Source: JAUNBG01 sp964442735 (GTDB lineage: Bacteria > Planctomycetota > Planctomycetia > Pirellulales > Thermoguttaceae). Taken from it: a stretch of 64,000 bases of DNA. Where the stretch lies: the NCBI GenBank assembly GCA_964442735.1, contig CAYUAP010000006.1, positions 1 to 64,000 on the forward strand, given 5' to 3'. The notes beneath the pieces are model-generated. The model ran no database searches and was not told where the DNA came from. It saw only the letters and a program-made list of their open reading frames with translations. The position numbers and the translations under genes were made by a program. Below, piece after piece: positions 16,403 through 25,371 of the stretch. The number at the start of each line of letters is the position of its first letter. Positions within the stretch are counted from its first letter, which is position 1.

Positions 16403-19024
16403 ATGAGTGATCAGCAGAATCAGGAAGGCGATCGTCCCAAGACGAACGCGGTGGAAGACGGACAGGAAGCGTTGAACGAACACAAAAGTACATCGGAAAT
16501 TCATATTGGCCATCATGAAGAATTTCATCATTCGGGACCGGCTGCAAACGATACCTATACGGCAGACGATCTGGAGCATTTGAGTGATCAGGAGCACGTC
16601 CGTAAAAGGCCGGGAATGTATATTGGTGACGTTGGAACTCGTGGCCTCCATCATTTAGTAAACGAGGTCGTCGATAATTCGATTGACGAGGCTATGGCCG
16701 GATTTGCGAACATTGTTTCGGTAACAATTAATGTAGACGGTTCCATTTCTGTGGAAGACAATGGACGTGGTATTCCGGTTGAAATGCATAAAGATCTCAA
16801 AAAATCGACTCTTGAAGGTGTTATGACCGTTTTGAAATTTGGTGGTAAATTCAGTAAAGGTGCCTATCAAACATCCGGTGGTTTACACGGAGTCGGAGTT
16901 ACCGTTGTTAATTTTTTGTCCGAATGGTGTGATGTCGAAGTTTGCCGTGATGGTTTTGCCTGGCGACAGGATTACGAACGTGGTATCCCTGTGGGCGAAG
17001 TCACCAAAATGGGAAAAACGGATAAACATGGAACGAAAACAACATTTAAACCGGATCCTTTAATTTTCCCGGATATTAAGTTCGACTATAATATTTTATA
17101 TCGCCGAATGCAGGATCTGGCCTTTTTGAATCATGGTGTAAAAATTGTCTTTAAGGACGACCGAACAAATCAGGGGGAAGCATTTGAATATAAAGACGGT
17201 CTGATCGATTTTGTCCGTAATTTAAACAGAGCAACCGAGCCTGCCCATGAAGACATTATATTTGTAGAAGGGGAGCAGGATGGTGTTCAAGTTGAAATAG
17301 CACTTCAGTATACGGTCGAATATACGGAAAACATTAGAGCCTACGTGAATAATATTCACACAATTGAGGGTGGAACCCATCTCTCCGGTTTTAGAACAGC
17401 CTTGACACGTACCTTGAATAACTATGGGAAAAAGGAAAATATGTTTAAGGAACAGACTCCAGGAGGAGATGATTTTCGGGAAGGCTTAACGGCGGTTTTG
17501 TCGTTAAAGGTTCCCGAACCTCGATTGGAAGGTCAGACGAAGACAAAACTTGGTAATAGTGAAGTCGAGGGAATTGTCAATTCATTATTTGGTGAATCGT
17601 TATCCAAATATCTGGAGGAGAATCCCAAGACGGCCAAAATAATCGTCGAGAAGGGAATCGTTGCTGCCGAGGCTCGTGAAAGTGCGCGAAAGGCCCGACA
17701 GTTGGTTCGTAGTCGTAAAGGGGCACTCAATCATGGTGGTATGCCGGGAAAACTTCGTGACTGTTCCAGTAAAGAGGTCGATAAATGTGAACTGTTCCTT
17801 GTCGAGGGGCAATCTGCGGGAGGAAGTGCCGAAGGGGGTCGTATTCGTGAATATCAAGCAATCCTCCCTCTTCGTGGAAAAGTCATTAATGCCTATAAAG
17901 CTCGAGAAGAACGTGTTCTGGCCAACGACGAAGTTCGAACTATGATTGCGGCAGTGGGAATCGGAATTGGCGAAGAGACCGATCTGACCAAACGCCGATA
18001 TGGTAAAATTATTATTATGACCGATGCCGATGTCGATGGTTCTCATATTCGAACGCTCCTGCTAACCTTCTTCTATCGTCAGATGTATGAATTGGTCAAG
18101 GCCGGTCACGTTTATGTCGCGCAGCCACCTCTCTTCCGTGTTCGTCGTAAAGGAGGAAAGGGTCCTTCCCGATATATTCAGACGGACGAGGAAATGCGCC
18201 GTGAACTGTTGGATAACGGTATTGCGGACGCCACCTTTGACCCGTTGGACGGTCGAATTATCGAAGGGGAAAAAATGCAGACGTTATGTAAAACGCTCAG
18301 TTCCATCGAAGAATCTGTTATCGCCTTGGAAAAACGCGGTATCAGTCTTCGGGAACATGCTAAACGTATGGATCCGCAGACGGGAAAACTCCCCATCTTC
18401 CACGCCTATTGGCGAAAAAAGGACTATTGGTTTCCAGGACGCCCGGAAATGGACGCCTTTTTGGCAACATTAGAGCAGGAGACAGGGGAATCGGCCGCCG
18501 TTTTAACCGGAGGAGATTCCATTTCCGCTAGTTTACATCAGGCGGAAGAAACAATCGTACCCAGCGAGGATAATAAAACCGAGGAAAATTCTAATACACT
18601 GCATATGATGGAACTGCACGAAGTACGTTCCTTAAACCGACAATTGGCTGATTTGCGTGATATGGGATTCGAGATCGACGCCTTAATGTCCGCCCAACGG
18701 ACCGGACAGGAAGGGCCTCGATATATACTGCGACGTGGCGATGCCGAAGTCGGTATTGAAGATTTACGCGGCTTGTTATCCGCTATTCGCAAGGCTGGGG
18801 AAAAAGGACAGCAGATCACCCGGTTTAAAGGACTGGGGGAAATGGATCCGGAAGAGCTTCGGGAAACAACGTTAGATCCACAGAATAGAACTTTGGTTCA
18901 AGTCACTATGGAAGACGCTGCCGCCGCAGATGATTTATTCCGCGTTCTAATGGGTGATAAAGTGGAGCCGCGCCGTGAATTCATCGAAAAATACGCTCTC
19001 GATGTCAAATATCTTGACGTCTAA
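16403..19024 (+). CDS. gyrB: DNA gyrase subunit B
   Basis: An 873-residue type IIA topoisomerase B subunit. GHKL ATPase motifs: NEVVDNSIDEAMAG, VEDNGRGIP, TSGGLHGVGVTVVN. TOPRIM motifs: LVEGQSAGGSAEGGR and MTDADVDGSHIRTLLLTFF. The C-terminal GyrB tail FKGLGEMDPEELRETTLDP and DVKYLDV are present. With GyrA it introduces negative supercoils. Oddities: about 55 extra N-terminal residues, His/Glu rich; roughly 100-150 residues inserted between TOPRIM and the tail (about 590-760); and Gln470 replacing the Asp of the usual EGDSAGG, the position matching E. coli Asp426 in the quinolone-resistance region. The Lys447-equivalent is Arg (LPLRGK). No strong ribosome binding site. Follows dciA. Confidence 0.96.
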   Translation: MSDQQNQEGDRPKTNAVEDGQEALNEHKSTSEIHIGHHEEFHHSGPAANDTYTADDLEHLSDQEHVRKRPGMYIGDVGTRGLHHLVNEVVDNSIDEAMAGFANIVSVTINVDGSISVEDNGRGIPVEMHKDLKKSTLEGVMTVLKFGGKFSKGAYQTSGGLHGVGVTVVNFLSEWCDVEVCRDGFAWRQDYERGIPVGEVTKMGKTDKHGTKTTFKPDPLIFPDIKFDYNILYRRMQDLAFLNHGVKIVFKDDRTNQGEAFEYKDGLIDFVRNLNRATEPAHEDIIFVEGEQDGVQVEIALQYTVEYTENIRAYVNNIHTIEGGTHLSGFRTALTRTLNNYGKKENMFKEQTPGGDDFREGLTAVLSLKVPEPRLEGQTKTKLGNSEVEGIVNSLFGESLSKYLEENPKTAKIIVEKGIVAAEARESARKARQLVRSRKGALNHGGMPGKLRDCSSKEVDKCELFLVEGQSAGGSAEGGRIREYQAILPLRGKVINAYKAREERVLANDEVRTMIAAVGIGIGEETDLTKRRYGKIIIMTDADVDGSHIRTLLLTFFYRQMYELVKAGHVYVAQPPLFRVRRKGGKGPSRYIQTDEEMRRELLDNGIADATFDPLDGRIIEGEKMQTLCKTLSSIEESVIALEKRGISLREHAKRMDPQTGKLPIFHAYWRKKDYWFPGRPEMDAFLATLEQETGESAAVLTGGDSISASLHQAEETIVPSEDNKTEENSNTLHMMELHEVRSLNRQLADLRDMGFEIDALMSAQRTGQEGPRYILRRGDAEVGIEDLRGLLSAIRKAGEKGQQITRFKGLGEMDPEELRETTLDPQNRTLVQVTMEDAAAADDLFRVLMGDKVEPRREFIEKYALDVKYLDV

Positions 19025-19057
19025 CGTATGATCATATTGTATACGACAACATATTTT

Positions 19058-19201
19058 AAAACCACAGATAGATACTGATTTTCACAGATGAACTTCTGAA
19101 GCATAAAGAATTATCCGTATTTTATGATGAAGAATAAATGCGAAGAAATCCATGTTTCATACGAACTTCATTTGATGTTTGGTTATCTTTGTCTGTGGTT
19201 T
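19058..19201. repeat. Family-3 dispersed repeat (ACCACAGA...TCTGTGGT)
   Basis: Left end AAACCACAGA (19058-19067), right end TCTGTGGTTT (19192-19201), perfect inverted ends. GATACTGATTTTCACAGAT follows the left end. It fills most of the gyrB-hslV spacer. Repeats of this general type are scattered in many planctomycete-type genomes. Confidence 0.7.
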
Positions 19202-19260
19202 AAAATCATTTTTAGGATGGTTGGTAAATCCGTCCAATAGAATCAGGAAAATAGGTAATA

Positions 19261-19803
19261 ATGAAATCAAGAAGTACGACAATATTAACGGTACGGCATG
19301 CCGGTGTTGTTGCTATTGGCGGAGACGGACAAGTAACGCTAGGCAGTTCGATCATGAAGGCGGACGCCATGAAGATACGTAAAATACTGGACGGTCGTGT
19401 TATAACCGGGTTCGCCGGTTCGACTGCGGATGCCTTCGCCTTAATGGAACGGTTCGAGGCCAAATTAAAAGATTTTCCCTCGAATATCCCACGAGCCGCT
19501 ACGGAACTGGCTAAAGAATGGAGAACCGACAAAATTCTCCGTAAACTTGAAGCTATGATGATTATTGTCGATTGTAACGAAACATTACTTTTATCGGGTA
19601 ATGGTGATGTTATTGTACCAACGGACGGTATTTTGGCCATTGGTTCTGGAGGAAATTATGCCATGGCTGCAGCCAAGGCGCTGGTTCAGTACAGTTCACT
19701 GTCGACTAGGGATATTGTGTTTGAATCTCTAAAAATAGCATCGGAAATTGATATATACACAAACTCAAATATTGTAGTAGAGGAACTTCCATGTCTGAAA
19801 TGA
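19261..19803 (+). CDS. hslV: ATP-dependent protease peptidase subunit HslV
   Basis: 180 residues, normal HslV length. The mature protease starts at the Thr-Thr pair at residues 6-7 (MKSRS|TTIL), so a five-residue propeptide is removed; Thr6 is the catalytic N-terminal nucleophile. Conserved blocks: AIGGDGQVTLG, VITGFAGSTADAFALMERFE, LAKEWRTDKILRKLEAMM, LLSGNGDVI, AIGSGGNYA, IYTNSN. HslV forms a double hexamer capped by HslU and degrades folded substrates in the cytoplasm. The 3' end overlaps the hslU start by 13 bp, so the two should be translationally coupled. Confidence 0.96.
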   Translation: MKSRSTTILTVRHAGVVAIGGDGQVTLGSSIMKADAMKIRKILDGRVITGFAGSTADAFALMERFEAKLKDFPSNIPRAATELAKEWRTDKILRKLEAMMIIVDCNETLLLSGNGDVIVPTDGILAIGSGGNYAMAAAKALVQYSSLSTRDIVFESLKIASEIDIYTNSNIVVEELPCLK

Positions 19804-21491
19804 CCCCTCGGGAAATTGTTGCAGAACTTGATAAATACATTATTGGTTAAAAAGAAGCCAAACGATCTGTGGCGGTTGCTATTCGTAATCGATGGCGCCG
19901 GCAAAAGGTTGAACCGGAAATGAAAGGCGAAATAGGCCCAAAAAACATTATGATGATCGGTCCGACCGGTGTAGGAAAGACGGAAATTGCCCGCCGTTTG
20001 GCTACGTTGACCGGGGCTCCATTTATTAAAGTTGAAGCCACAAAATACACAGAAGTTGGTTACTACGGACGCGATGTTGAGAGTATGATTCGCGATCTGG
20101 TGGAAAACGCCATTGGTATCGTTCGTACGTCTGAACGAAAAAAAGTGGAAGATAAGGCTACAGAATTAACGGAAGAACGTTTGGTCACTTTAATTGAAGA
20201 ATCACTTCTCAATAATCAATATCCACCGCCGCCCTGTAAATCAAAACGAACAAAAAAGAATACAACCACCAAAGAGGATTCCCCGAATCAAGAATATAAT
20301 CCATTTGCCTCCATTAAAATCGACGCTGCAAACCCATTACTCAGTTTGGGAGATATCTTCAAAACACTGGAAGAAATCACCAAAGATAAAATGGGGGAAG
20401 CAGACAAGGATTCAATCTCGACAAAAAATGATAAAACAAATTCCGAATCCGACAGGAATAATATCGATAATAACAATATCAACACTAACAACAACACTAA
20501 TAATAATAACGATAACAACAATAACAACAACGACAATAACAACAGCGATAACAGTGATAACGACGATAACGATAATGAAGACCAATCTCTATCTCAAGAT
20601 CCGGAGAAAAATAAACACCATGTCGATCGCTCGGAAATACTTCTTCGATTACTTTCAGGTGAATATGAAAAAACGATGGTAACCATTCTGGCAGAACAGA
20701 AAATGGCACCGGTTATTATGGGTGGAATCGGAATGGAGTCGATGGAAAATGACCTTCAGTCCATGTTCGACAATATTATACCGAAACGTAATCAGAAGAG
20801 AGAATTACCGGTGGAGGAAGCGCGAAAAGTAATTTTCGAGCAGGAATGTGAACGATTAATCAATAAAGAAAAGGTTAATTCTCAAGCCATTGAACTAGCG
20901 GAAAATTTGGGTATTATCTTTATTGACGAATTGGATAAAATTGTCGCTAGTGACAACCAGCATGGGGCAGATGTTTCGCGTCAAGGGGTTCAGCGTGACC
21001 TTCTTCCTATTGTCGAAGGAACCACGATTCAGACGAAATATGGATTTGTTTCGACAGAACATGTCCTGTTTATTGCCGCAGGAGCGTTTCATCGATCAAA
21101 ACCAACAGATCTGATGCCGGAACTGCAAGGCCGTTTTCCAATTCGTGTCGAATTGGACGACCTGTCAAGTGACGATTTCATTCGGATTTTAAAGGAGCCG
21201 CACGGTGCTTTAACCAAACAGTATAAAGCCCTGATGAAGACAGAAGGTGTTGACCTGGAATTTACCGAAGACGCCGTTGCTGAATTGGCACAATATGCCT
21301 ATAAAGTTAATCAAACGACAATGAATATCGGAGCACGACGACTGTATACCATTATGGAACGTCTTTTGGAAGAACTCAGTTTTGAGGCTCCGGACATGAA
21401 AATGGGGAAAGTCGTTGTCAATGCCGCATATGTCAAACAACGTCTGGGCGAACTGATTCAGGACGAAGACCTCAATAAATTTATTTTATAA
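19791..21491 (+). pseudogene. hslU: HslU unfoldase ATPase with in-frame TAA at codon 20
   Basis: From ATG 19791 (AGAGGA a few bases upstream) the product begins MSEMTPREIVAELDKYIIG, matching HslU, then meets TAA (19848-19850) exactly where the family has Gln (IIGQ), then continues in frame with KEAKRSVAVAIRNRWRRQK. One C-to-T change (CAA to TAA) explains it. The rest is intact: Walker A GPTGVGKTEIARR, GYYGRDVESMIRDL, Walker B IIFIDELDKI, C-terminus DEDLNKFIL. A restart at GTG 19869 would give 540 residues lacking the IIGQ region. The I domain carries a long Asn/Asp-rich tract (about 20407-20630), making the protein over 100 residues longer than the usual 440-450. It could be a sequencing error, a strain polymorphism, readthrough, or a real loss. 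Confidence 0.9.
20457..20580 (+). repeat. Asn/Asp trinucleotide tract inside hslU
   Basis: Runs of AAY and GAY codons encode a roughly 40-residue Asn-rich then Asp-rich stretch in the I domain of HslU. It is microsatellite-like and likely to vary in length. Confidence 0.9.
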
Positions 21492-21511
21492 CGAACACAG
21501 GTAATACAGTT

Positions 21512-22363
21512 ATGTCCGATGTTGTCAAATTGGATTCTGTCTCTTTTGGTTATGATGAAACGAACGTTCTGACAGATGTTGATTTAGCCATTCCGCAGGG
21601 AGTGTTTGCGTCAATCGTAGGTCCCAATGGAGGAGGTAAAACTACATTAGTACGACTAATACTAGGTCTTTTACGTCCTCGAAAAGGAACGGTACGTTTA
21701 TTTGATGACGATCCGGTAAAGACAAGACTGAACGTCGGTTATACGCCACAGCATTTAGTTGTCGACTTTAATTATCCCATTTCCGTATTGGAAGTCGTTT
21801 TAACCGGACGCTTGGGTTGTCCTGGAAAAGATGGACGGCGTAAATCGTTTTTTTCCTCTCTTTTTTACACAAAAGAAGATAAAGATGCCGCCTGCGACGC
21901 TATCAGGCAGATGCACCTCGACGGCCTGGAAAAACGATCTTTCAGTATGTTATCTGGAGGACAACGGCAACGTGTACTCGTTGCTCGTGCATTGTGCGGC
22001 TCTCCCAAATTACTGATTCTTGACGAGCCTGGTAATAATATCGATCCCAATTGCTCGAATATCCTGTTCGATTTATTGAAAAATCTGAATCAAAAAATAA
22101 CAATACTTGTAGTCTCCCATGATTTAGGTGTTGTTTCCCAGTATTCGACCAGTGTAATTTGTATTAATAATTCCGTACACGTCCATCCAACTTCGGAACT
22201 GAATGGAACACGTCTGGTTGATCTTTATCAGTCTGATATTCAATTGGTTCGACATGATCATTGTTGTAGTGAACATGGCCATTCATCAATAGGATTACAT
22301 GACAATAGTGAACATGGCCATTCATCAATAGGATTACATGACAATATTGACCATCATGAATAG
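21512..22363 (+). CDS. Metal ABC transporter ATPase (ZnuC/MntB-like) with His-rich tail
   Basis: 283 residues. Walker A GPNGGGKTTL (37-46), signature LSGGQRQRV, Walker B LLILDEPGNNID, H-loop VVSHDLGVV. The closest group by motif is the ATPase of zinc/manganese importers (ZnuC, TroB). The last 35 residues hold about ten His plus two Cys (HDHCC, then EHGHSSIGLHDN twice), a likely metal-binding tail. The tail arose by a 39-bp tandem duplication (22268-22306 and 22307-22345). No permease or binding-protein gene is adjacent; partners must be elsewhere. It starts 20 bp after hslU and overlaps the next gene by 8 bp. Confidence 0.85.
   Translation: MSDVVKLDSVSFGYDETNVLTDVDLAIPQGVFASIVGPNGGGKTTLVRLILGLLRPRKGTVRLFDDDPVKTRLNVGYTPQHLVVDFNYPISVLEVVLTGRLGCPGKDGRRKSFFSSLFYTKEDKDAACDAIRQMHLDGLEKRSFSMLSGGQRQRVLVARALCGSPKLLILDEPGNNIDPNCSNILFDLLKNLNQKITILVVSHDLGVVSQYSTSVICINNSVHVHPTSELNGTRLVDLYQSDIQLVRHDHCCSEHGHSSIGLHDNSEHGHSSIGLHDNIDHHE
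22268..22345 (+). repeat. 39-bp perfect tandem duplication in a coding tail
   Basis: Two exact 39-bp units, 22268-22306 and 22307-22345, in frame, each encoding SEHGHSSIGLHDN. The exact identity suggests a recent duplication or active expansion. Confidence 0.95.
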
Positions 22364-23012
22364 CGATAAAAAAATCAATAATAAAGAAGAAATAAAAAAA
22401 CTATCGTTAAAAGTATTTTCCCCTTTAATGAAGGAAACATTCGATTCCGGATCCGATTTTATTTTTTCTCCAACAGGTAACAGTATGCTTCCTCTATTAC
22501 GTGGTACTGGAGACTATGTTGTTTTACGTCGTTCCCTGTCTGGATACTATTGTGGCGATATCGTTTTATTTATGCGGAAAAATGGAAACTATATTCTTCA
22601 TCGTATCGTAGAAATTGACAACGACGGTTATGTTTTATGTGGAGATGGACAAAAGACCCTGGAGAAGGGTATTCAAGCCGATCAAATCATTGCTCGTGTC
22701 CATTCTTTTTATCGCTATAAAGAAAGTTGGATTCCTTTTAAACATCGTAAAGATAAACTATCTTCCTTTATATTGAGAGAGCAAAATGACATCAATGGTA
22801 AACATTTCCGAAAATATAATTGTCAAACAAGCTGGTGTTATCTTTGCTATTGTCATATGTGGCGTTTTTTATACCCGGTACGACGTTATTTGTTATTGTT
22901 GATACGCACTCTATGGCCAATTATAAAAGATAATCAAGATATTCCCCTACAAAATGACGATTCAAAAACCATTAATGGAATATCTCAAAATGTCACTAAA
23001 GAAAAACGATGA
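22356..23012 (+). CDS. S24/S26-family signal-peptidase-like protein
   Basis: 218 residues from ATG 22356, which overlaps the stop of the ABC gene by 8 bp. The core is a S24/S26 peptidase fold: PTGNSMLPLLRGTGDYVVLR with the likely nucleophile Ser, GDIVLF, LHRIVEI and LCGDGQ. His in LHRIV where Lys sits in classical signal peptidase I suggests a Ser-His type as in SipW relatives. The C-terminal third is basic and hydrophobic (RRYLLLLIRTLWPI) and may bind the membrane. Peptidases of this type often sit beside NTP_transf_5 genes, as here (ATGA overlap). Substrate unknown; processing of a small modified peptide or an exported protein is speculation. Confidence 0.65.
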   Translation: MNSDKKINNKEEIKKLSLKVFSPLMKETFDSGSDFIFSPTGNSMLPLLRGTGDYVVLRRSLSGYYCGDIVLFMRKNGNYILHRIVEIDNDGYVLCGDGQKTLEKGIQADQIIARVHSFYRYKESWIPFKHRKDKLSSFILREQNDINGKHFRKYNCQTSWCYLCYCHMWRFLYPVRRYLLLLIRTLWPIIKDNQDIPLQNDDSKTINGISQNVTKEKR

Positions 23013-24220
23013 TTACTACACAAAACAATCCTGTTTATCAATACATGATTAAGTGTCTTAAAGAGGTCCTTTTACAGCAAAAGGTATCGGCTCCTGTTGG
23101 TGATTTCGATTGGGAAGATCTTTATCATCTATCACAATTTCATAATATAGCCAATATACTAGCAGCAGGTTTTACGAAGGCAAATATATCGGTACCTGTT
23201 TCCGTTAAGCAACAATTCGAAGTGGAGTTTCAGAAGGCCATTTTTTTGGAGGCGATACGACAGCAGGAAATGATATTGTTAGAAGACTGTTTGCAAAAGT
23301 CGGAAATACGTTTCGTACGCTTAAAAGGGCTGGTTGTCAAACATCTCTACCCGGAATTGGGAATGCGGACTATGTGTGATTTGGACTATATGATAGACAA
23401 ATATAATATGAAAAAAGCATGTCAATCCATGCAATCTGTTGGCTGGCAATTATTTAATAGAAGTGCCCATCATGATGTCTTTAAAAATAATTCACCTGTC
23501 ACAGTAGAAATACATTGTATGTCTTCTTCAAATTTACTGAAGAATGTTATGGATGACGTCAATCCGAATCCGGATAATAAATTTTTATACGAAATGACTC
23601 CCGAGAATTTTTATCTTTATCTGATTACACATTTAAAGCATCATTTTGTAGCAGGAGGAATTGGGATACGGCCCTTTATGGATGTTTTTTTGTGGAAGAA
23701 AAAATACGGTTCTGAATGGAATCAATCATATCTGACAGACGAATGGTCGAGAATGAAATTAGCCGATTTCGTCAATAATGTCGAGATTCTGGCTGACTTC
23801 TGGTTCGGTGATGGACCCCCCAACGATACAACAAAGTTCATGGAAGATTATATCTTGAAAAGTGGTATCAGAGGAACAACAAAACAAATATCCATTACAA
23901 AAATATCTAATTATGTGAATTCCAAAAAAGTTTCATTTATCGGGAAATTATTATTGTTTATTCGCCGTGTTTTCCCTTCATTATCGGAAATGACAGGTAT
24001 TTACCCCTGGCTAAAATATTCTTCTCTGTTACTGCCAATAGCTTGGTTCCATCGTATAATTAATCTGTTTTCCACTCTGGGATGGTCCTATATCAAGAAC
24101 AAAATTAAATATATGTTTTATGCCAGTCAGGAAGAGATTGATCAACATAAAATATTTATGAAAAAAATAGGCCTGGATAATACAAATGATGGAGAAAATC
24201 AAGATTTGGACGACGATTAA
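23009..24220 (+). CDS. NTP_transf_5-type nucleotidyltransferase family protein
   Basis: 403 residues, starting in an ATGA overlap with the peptidase gene. The middle holds the family pattern VRLKGLVVKHLYPELGMR followed by CDLDYMI, the (poly)nucleotidyltransferase-like Asp pair, and later YLITHLKHHF. These proteins occur next to S24/S26 peptidases, PqqD-like chaperones and HPr-kinase-like genes in polysaccharide or modified-peptide clusters; no biochemical role is firmly known. The last 70 residues contain hydrophobic stretches. Here PqqD and kinase partners are absent from the neighbourhood. Cytoplasmic or membrane-associated. Confidence 0.7.
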   Translation: MITTQNNPVYQYMIKCLKEVLLQQKVSAPVGDFDWEDLYHLSQFHNIANILAAGFTKANISVPVSVKQQFEVEFQKAIFLEAIRQQEMILLEDCLQKSEIRFVRLKGLVVKHLYPELGMRTMCDLDYMIDKYNMKKACQSMQSVGWQLFNRSAHHDVFKNNSPVTVEIHCMSSSNLLKNVMDDVNPNPDNKFLYEMTPENFYLYLITHLKHHFVAGGIGIRPFMDVFLWKKKYGSEWNQSYLTDEWSRMKLADFVNNVEILADFWFGDGPPNDTTKFMEDYILKSGIRGTTKQISITKISNYVNSKKVSFIGKLLLFIRRVFPSLSEMTGIYPWLKYSSLLLPIAWFHRIINLFSTLGWSYIKNKIKYMFYASQEEIDQHKIFMKKIGLDNTNDGENQDLDDD

Positions 24221-24407
24221 TCGGAATGGTAAATGATTTTGTTTGTATCATATATTATCTTTTTCGTCCTCAATCCTCAAGTTCTATCTTCAAGATTGAA
24301 TTCTCTATCGAACGGTTTTCCTATTGCCACACCCAAATATTCAACCGTGATCTTCCTGCTGGAAAAATAAATTCAAATGGCGAATCTGAAATGGACCTCT
24401 CTGGAAA

Positions 24408-25349
24408 TTACAAATTCGCTTTATACCAGTCGATAGCCCGTTCCAAACCTTCTCCAAATCGAACTAAAGGTTCGTATCCGATAGTCTCTTTAGCACGATG
24501 GATATCGGCCAGAGAATGTTTAACGTCTCCGGCACGTTCTGCTGTATAAATGGGTTGTATTTTCGTATTTAACAACTGCTGCAGTTTCGCCAGAATCTGA
24601 TTTAATGTCGTTTTTTCATTACAGGCGATATTAATGGGACGTCCATTACAGACACTGGCAGGAGCGTTCATAGCCAGCCAGTTTGCGGAGCAGGCGTTCA
24701 AAACAAAACAGAAATCGCGCGACTGTTCTCCATCACCATAAACCGTTGGCTGTTTTCCATGCAATAACGCGGAAACAAACGCTGGAATAACGGCGGCGTA
24801 GGCACCATTCGGATCCTGCCGCGGGCCAAAAACATTAAAATATCGCAGGGTTACGGTTTCCATATGAAATGCGCCTGCATAGGCCTGCATATACGATTCA
24901 CAACAGACTTTACTAGCGGCATAGGGACTAATGGGAAGGGTCGGCATGGACTCAACCTTGGGTGATACCGGCTGATTACCATATGCGGAACTGGAAGCGG
25001 ACATAATTACTCGACGACCGCCATATTTTCGGACTGCTTCCAAAACATTAAACGTTCCATTTACATTGACGTTATGTGACGTTACCGGATCGGCAACACT
25101 ACGTGGAACAGACCCCAGTGCTCCTAAATGAAAGATACCATCACATTGACGAACACAATCGTCAACAGTCGCCATATCACGAAGATCACCGGTCACCAAT
25201 GTAATATCATTTAAAATCTCCGCGATATTTTCATGTTTGCCCGTTGAAAAATTATCCAGAATCATAACATCATGTCCTTTTTCAAGAACGAAACGCGCCA
25301 AATTTGAACCGATAAAACCAGCTCCGCCTGTCAATAGATATTTAGCCAT
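24408..25349 (-). CDS. NAD-dependent sugar-nucleotide epimerase (GalE/WbpP-like)
   Basis: 313 residues from ATG 25349, chosen because GGGAGGGAGTG precedes it and the Rossmann motif TGGAGFIG (7-14) then sits in its usual place. Short-chain dehydrogenase triad: Ser119-121 (SASSSAYG) and Tyr143-x3-Lys147 (SPYAASK). GSVPRSVADP resembles the substrate loop of UDP-N-acetylglucosamine 4-epimerases (WbpP/TviC), so an epimerisation of UDP-GlcNAc or UDP-Glc for surface polysaccharide is likely. It lies 22 bp downstream of menA on the same strand and is probably cotranscribed. Cytoplasmic. Confidence 0.85.
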   Translation of the reverse strand: MAKYLLTGGAGFIGSNLARFVLEKGHDVMILDNFSTGKHENIAEILNDITLVTGDLRDMATVDDCVRQCDGIFHLGALGSVPRSVADPVTSHNVNVNGTFNVLEAVRKYGGRRVIMSASSSAYGNQPVSPKVESMPTLPISPYAASKVCCESYMQAYAGAFHMETVTLRYFNVFGPRQDPNGAYAAVIPAFVSALLHGKQPTVYGDGEQSRDFCFVLNACSANWLAMNAPASVCNGRPINIACNEKTTLNQILAKLQQLLNTKIQPIYTAERAGDVKHSLADIHRAKETIGYEPLVRFGEGLERAIDWYKANL

Positions 25350-25371
25350 ATTACACTCCCTCCCTAAAACA

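Noticed and set aside
20194..20682. Plus-strand ORF rich in Ile/Thr and the matching minus-strand Leu/Val-rich frames
   Set aside because: Alternative frames of the Asn/Asp trinucleotide tract in hslU.
19791..21491. Stop-codon reassignment (TAA as Gln) to explain hslU
   Set aside because: Other long genes in the window show no internal TAA and many end in TAA at the expected place, so a global code change is not supported.
24226..24549. Plus-strand 107-residue ORF after the NTP_transf_5 gene
   Set aside because: Mostly spacer plus antisense of the epimerase 3' end; no recognisable features.
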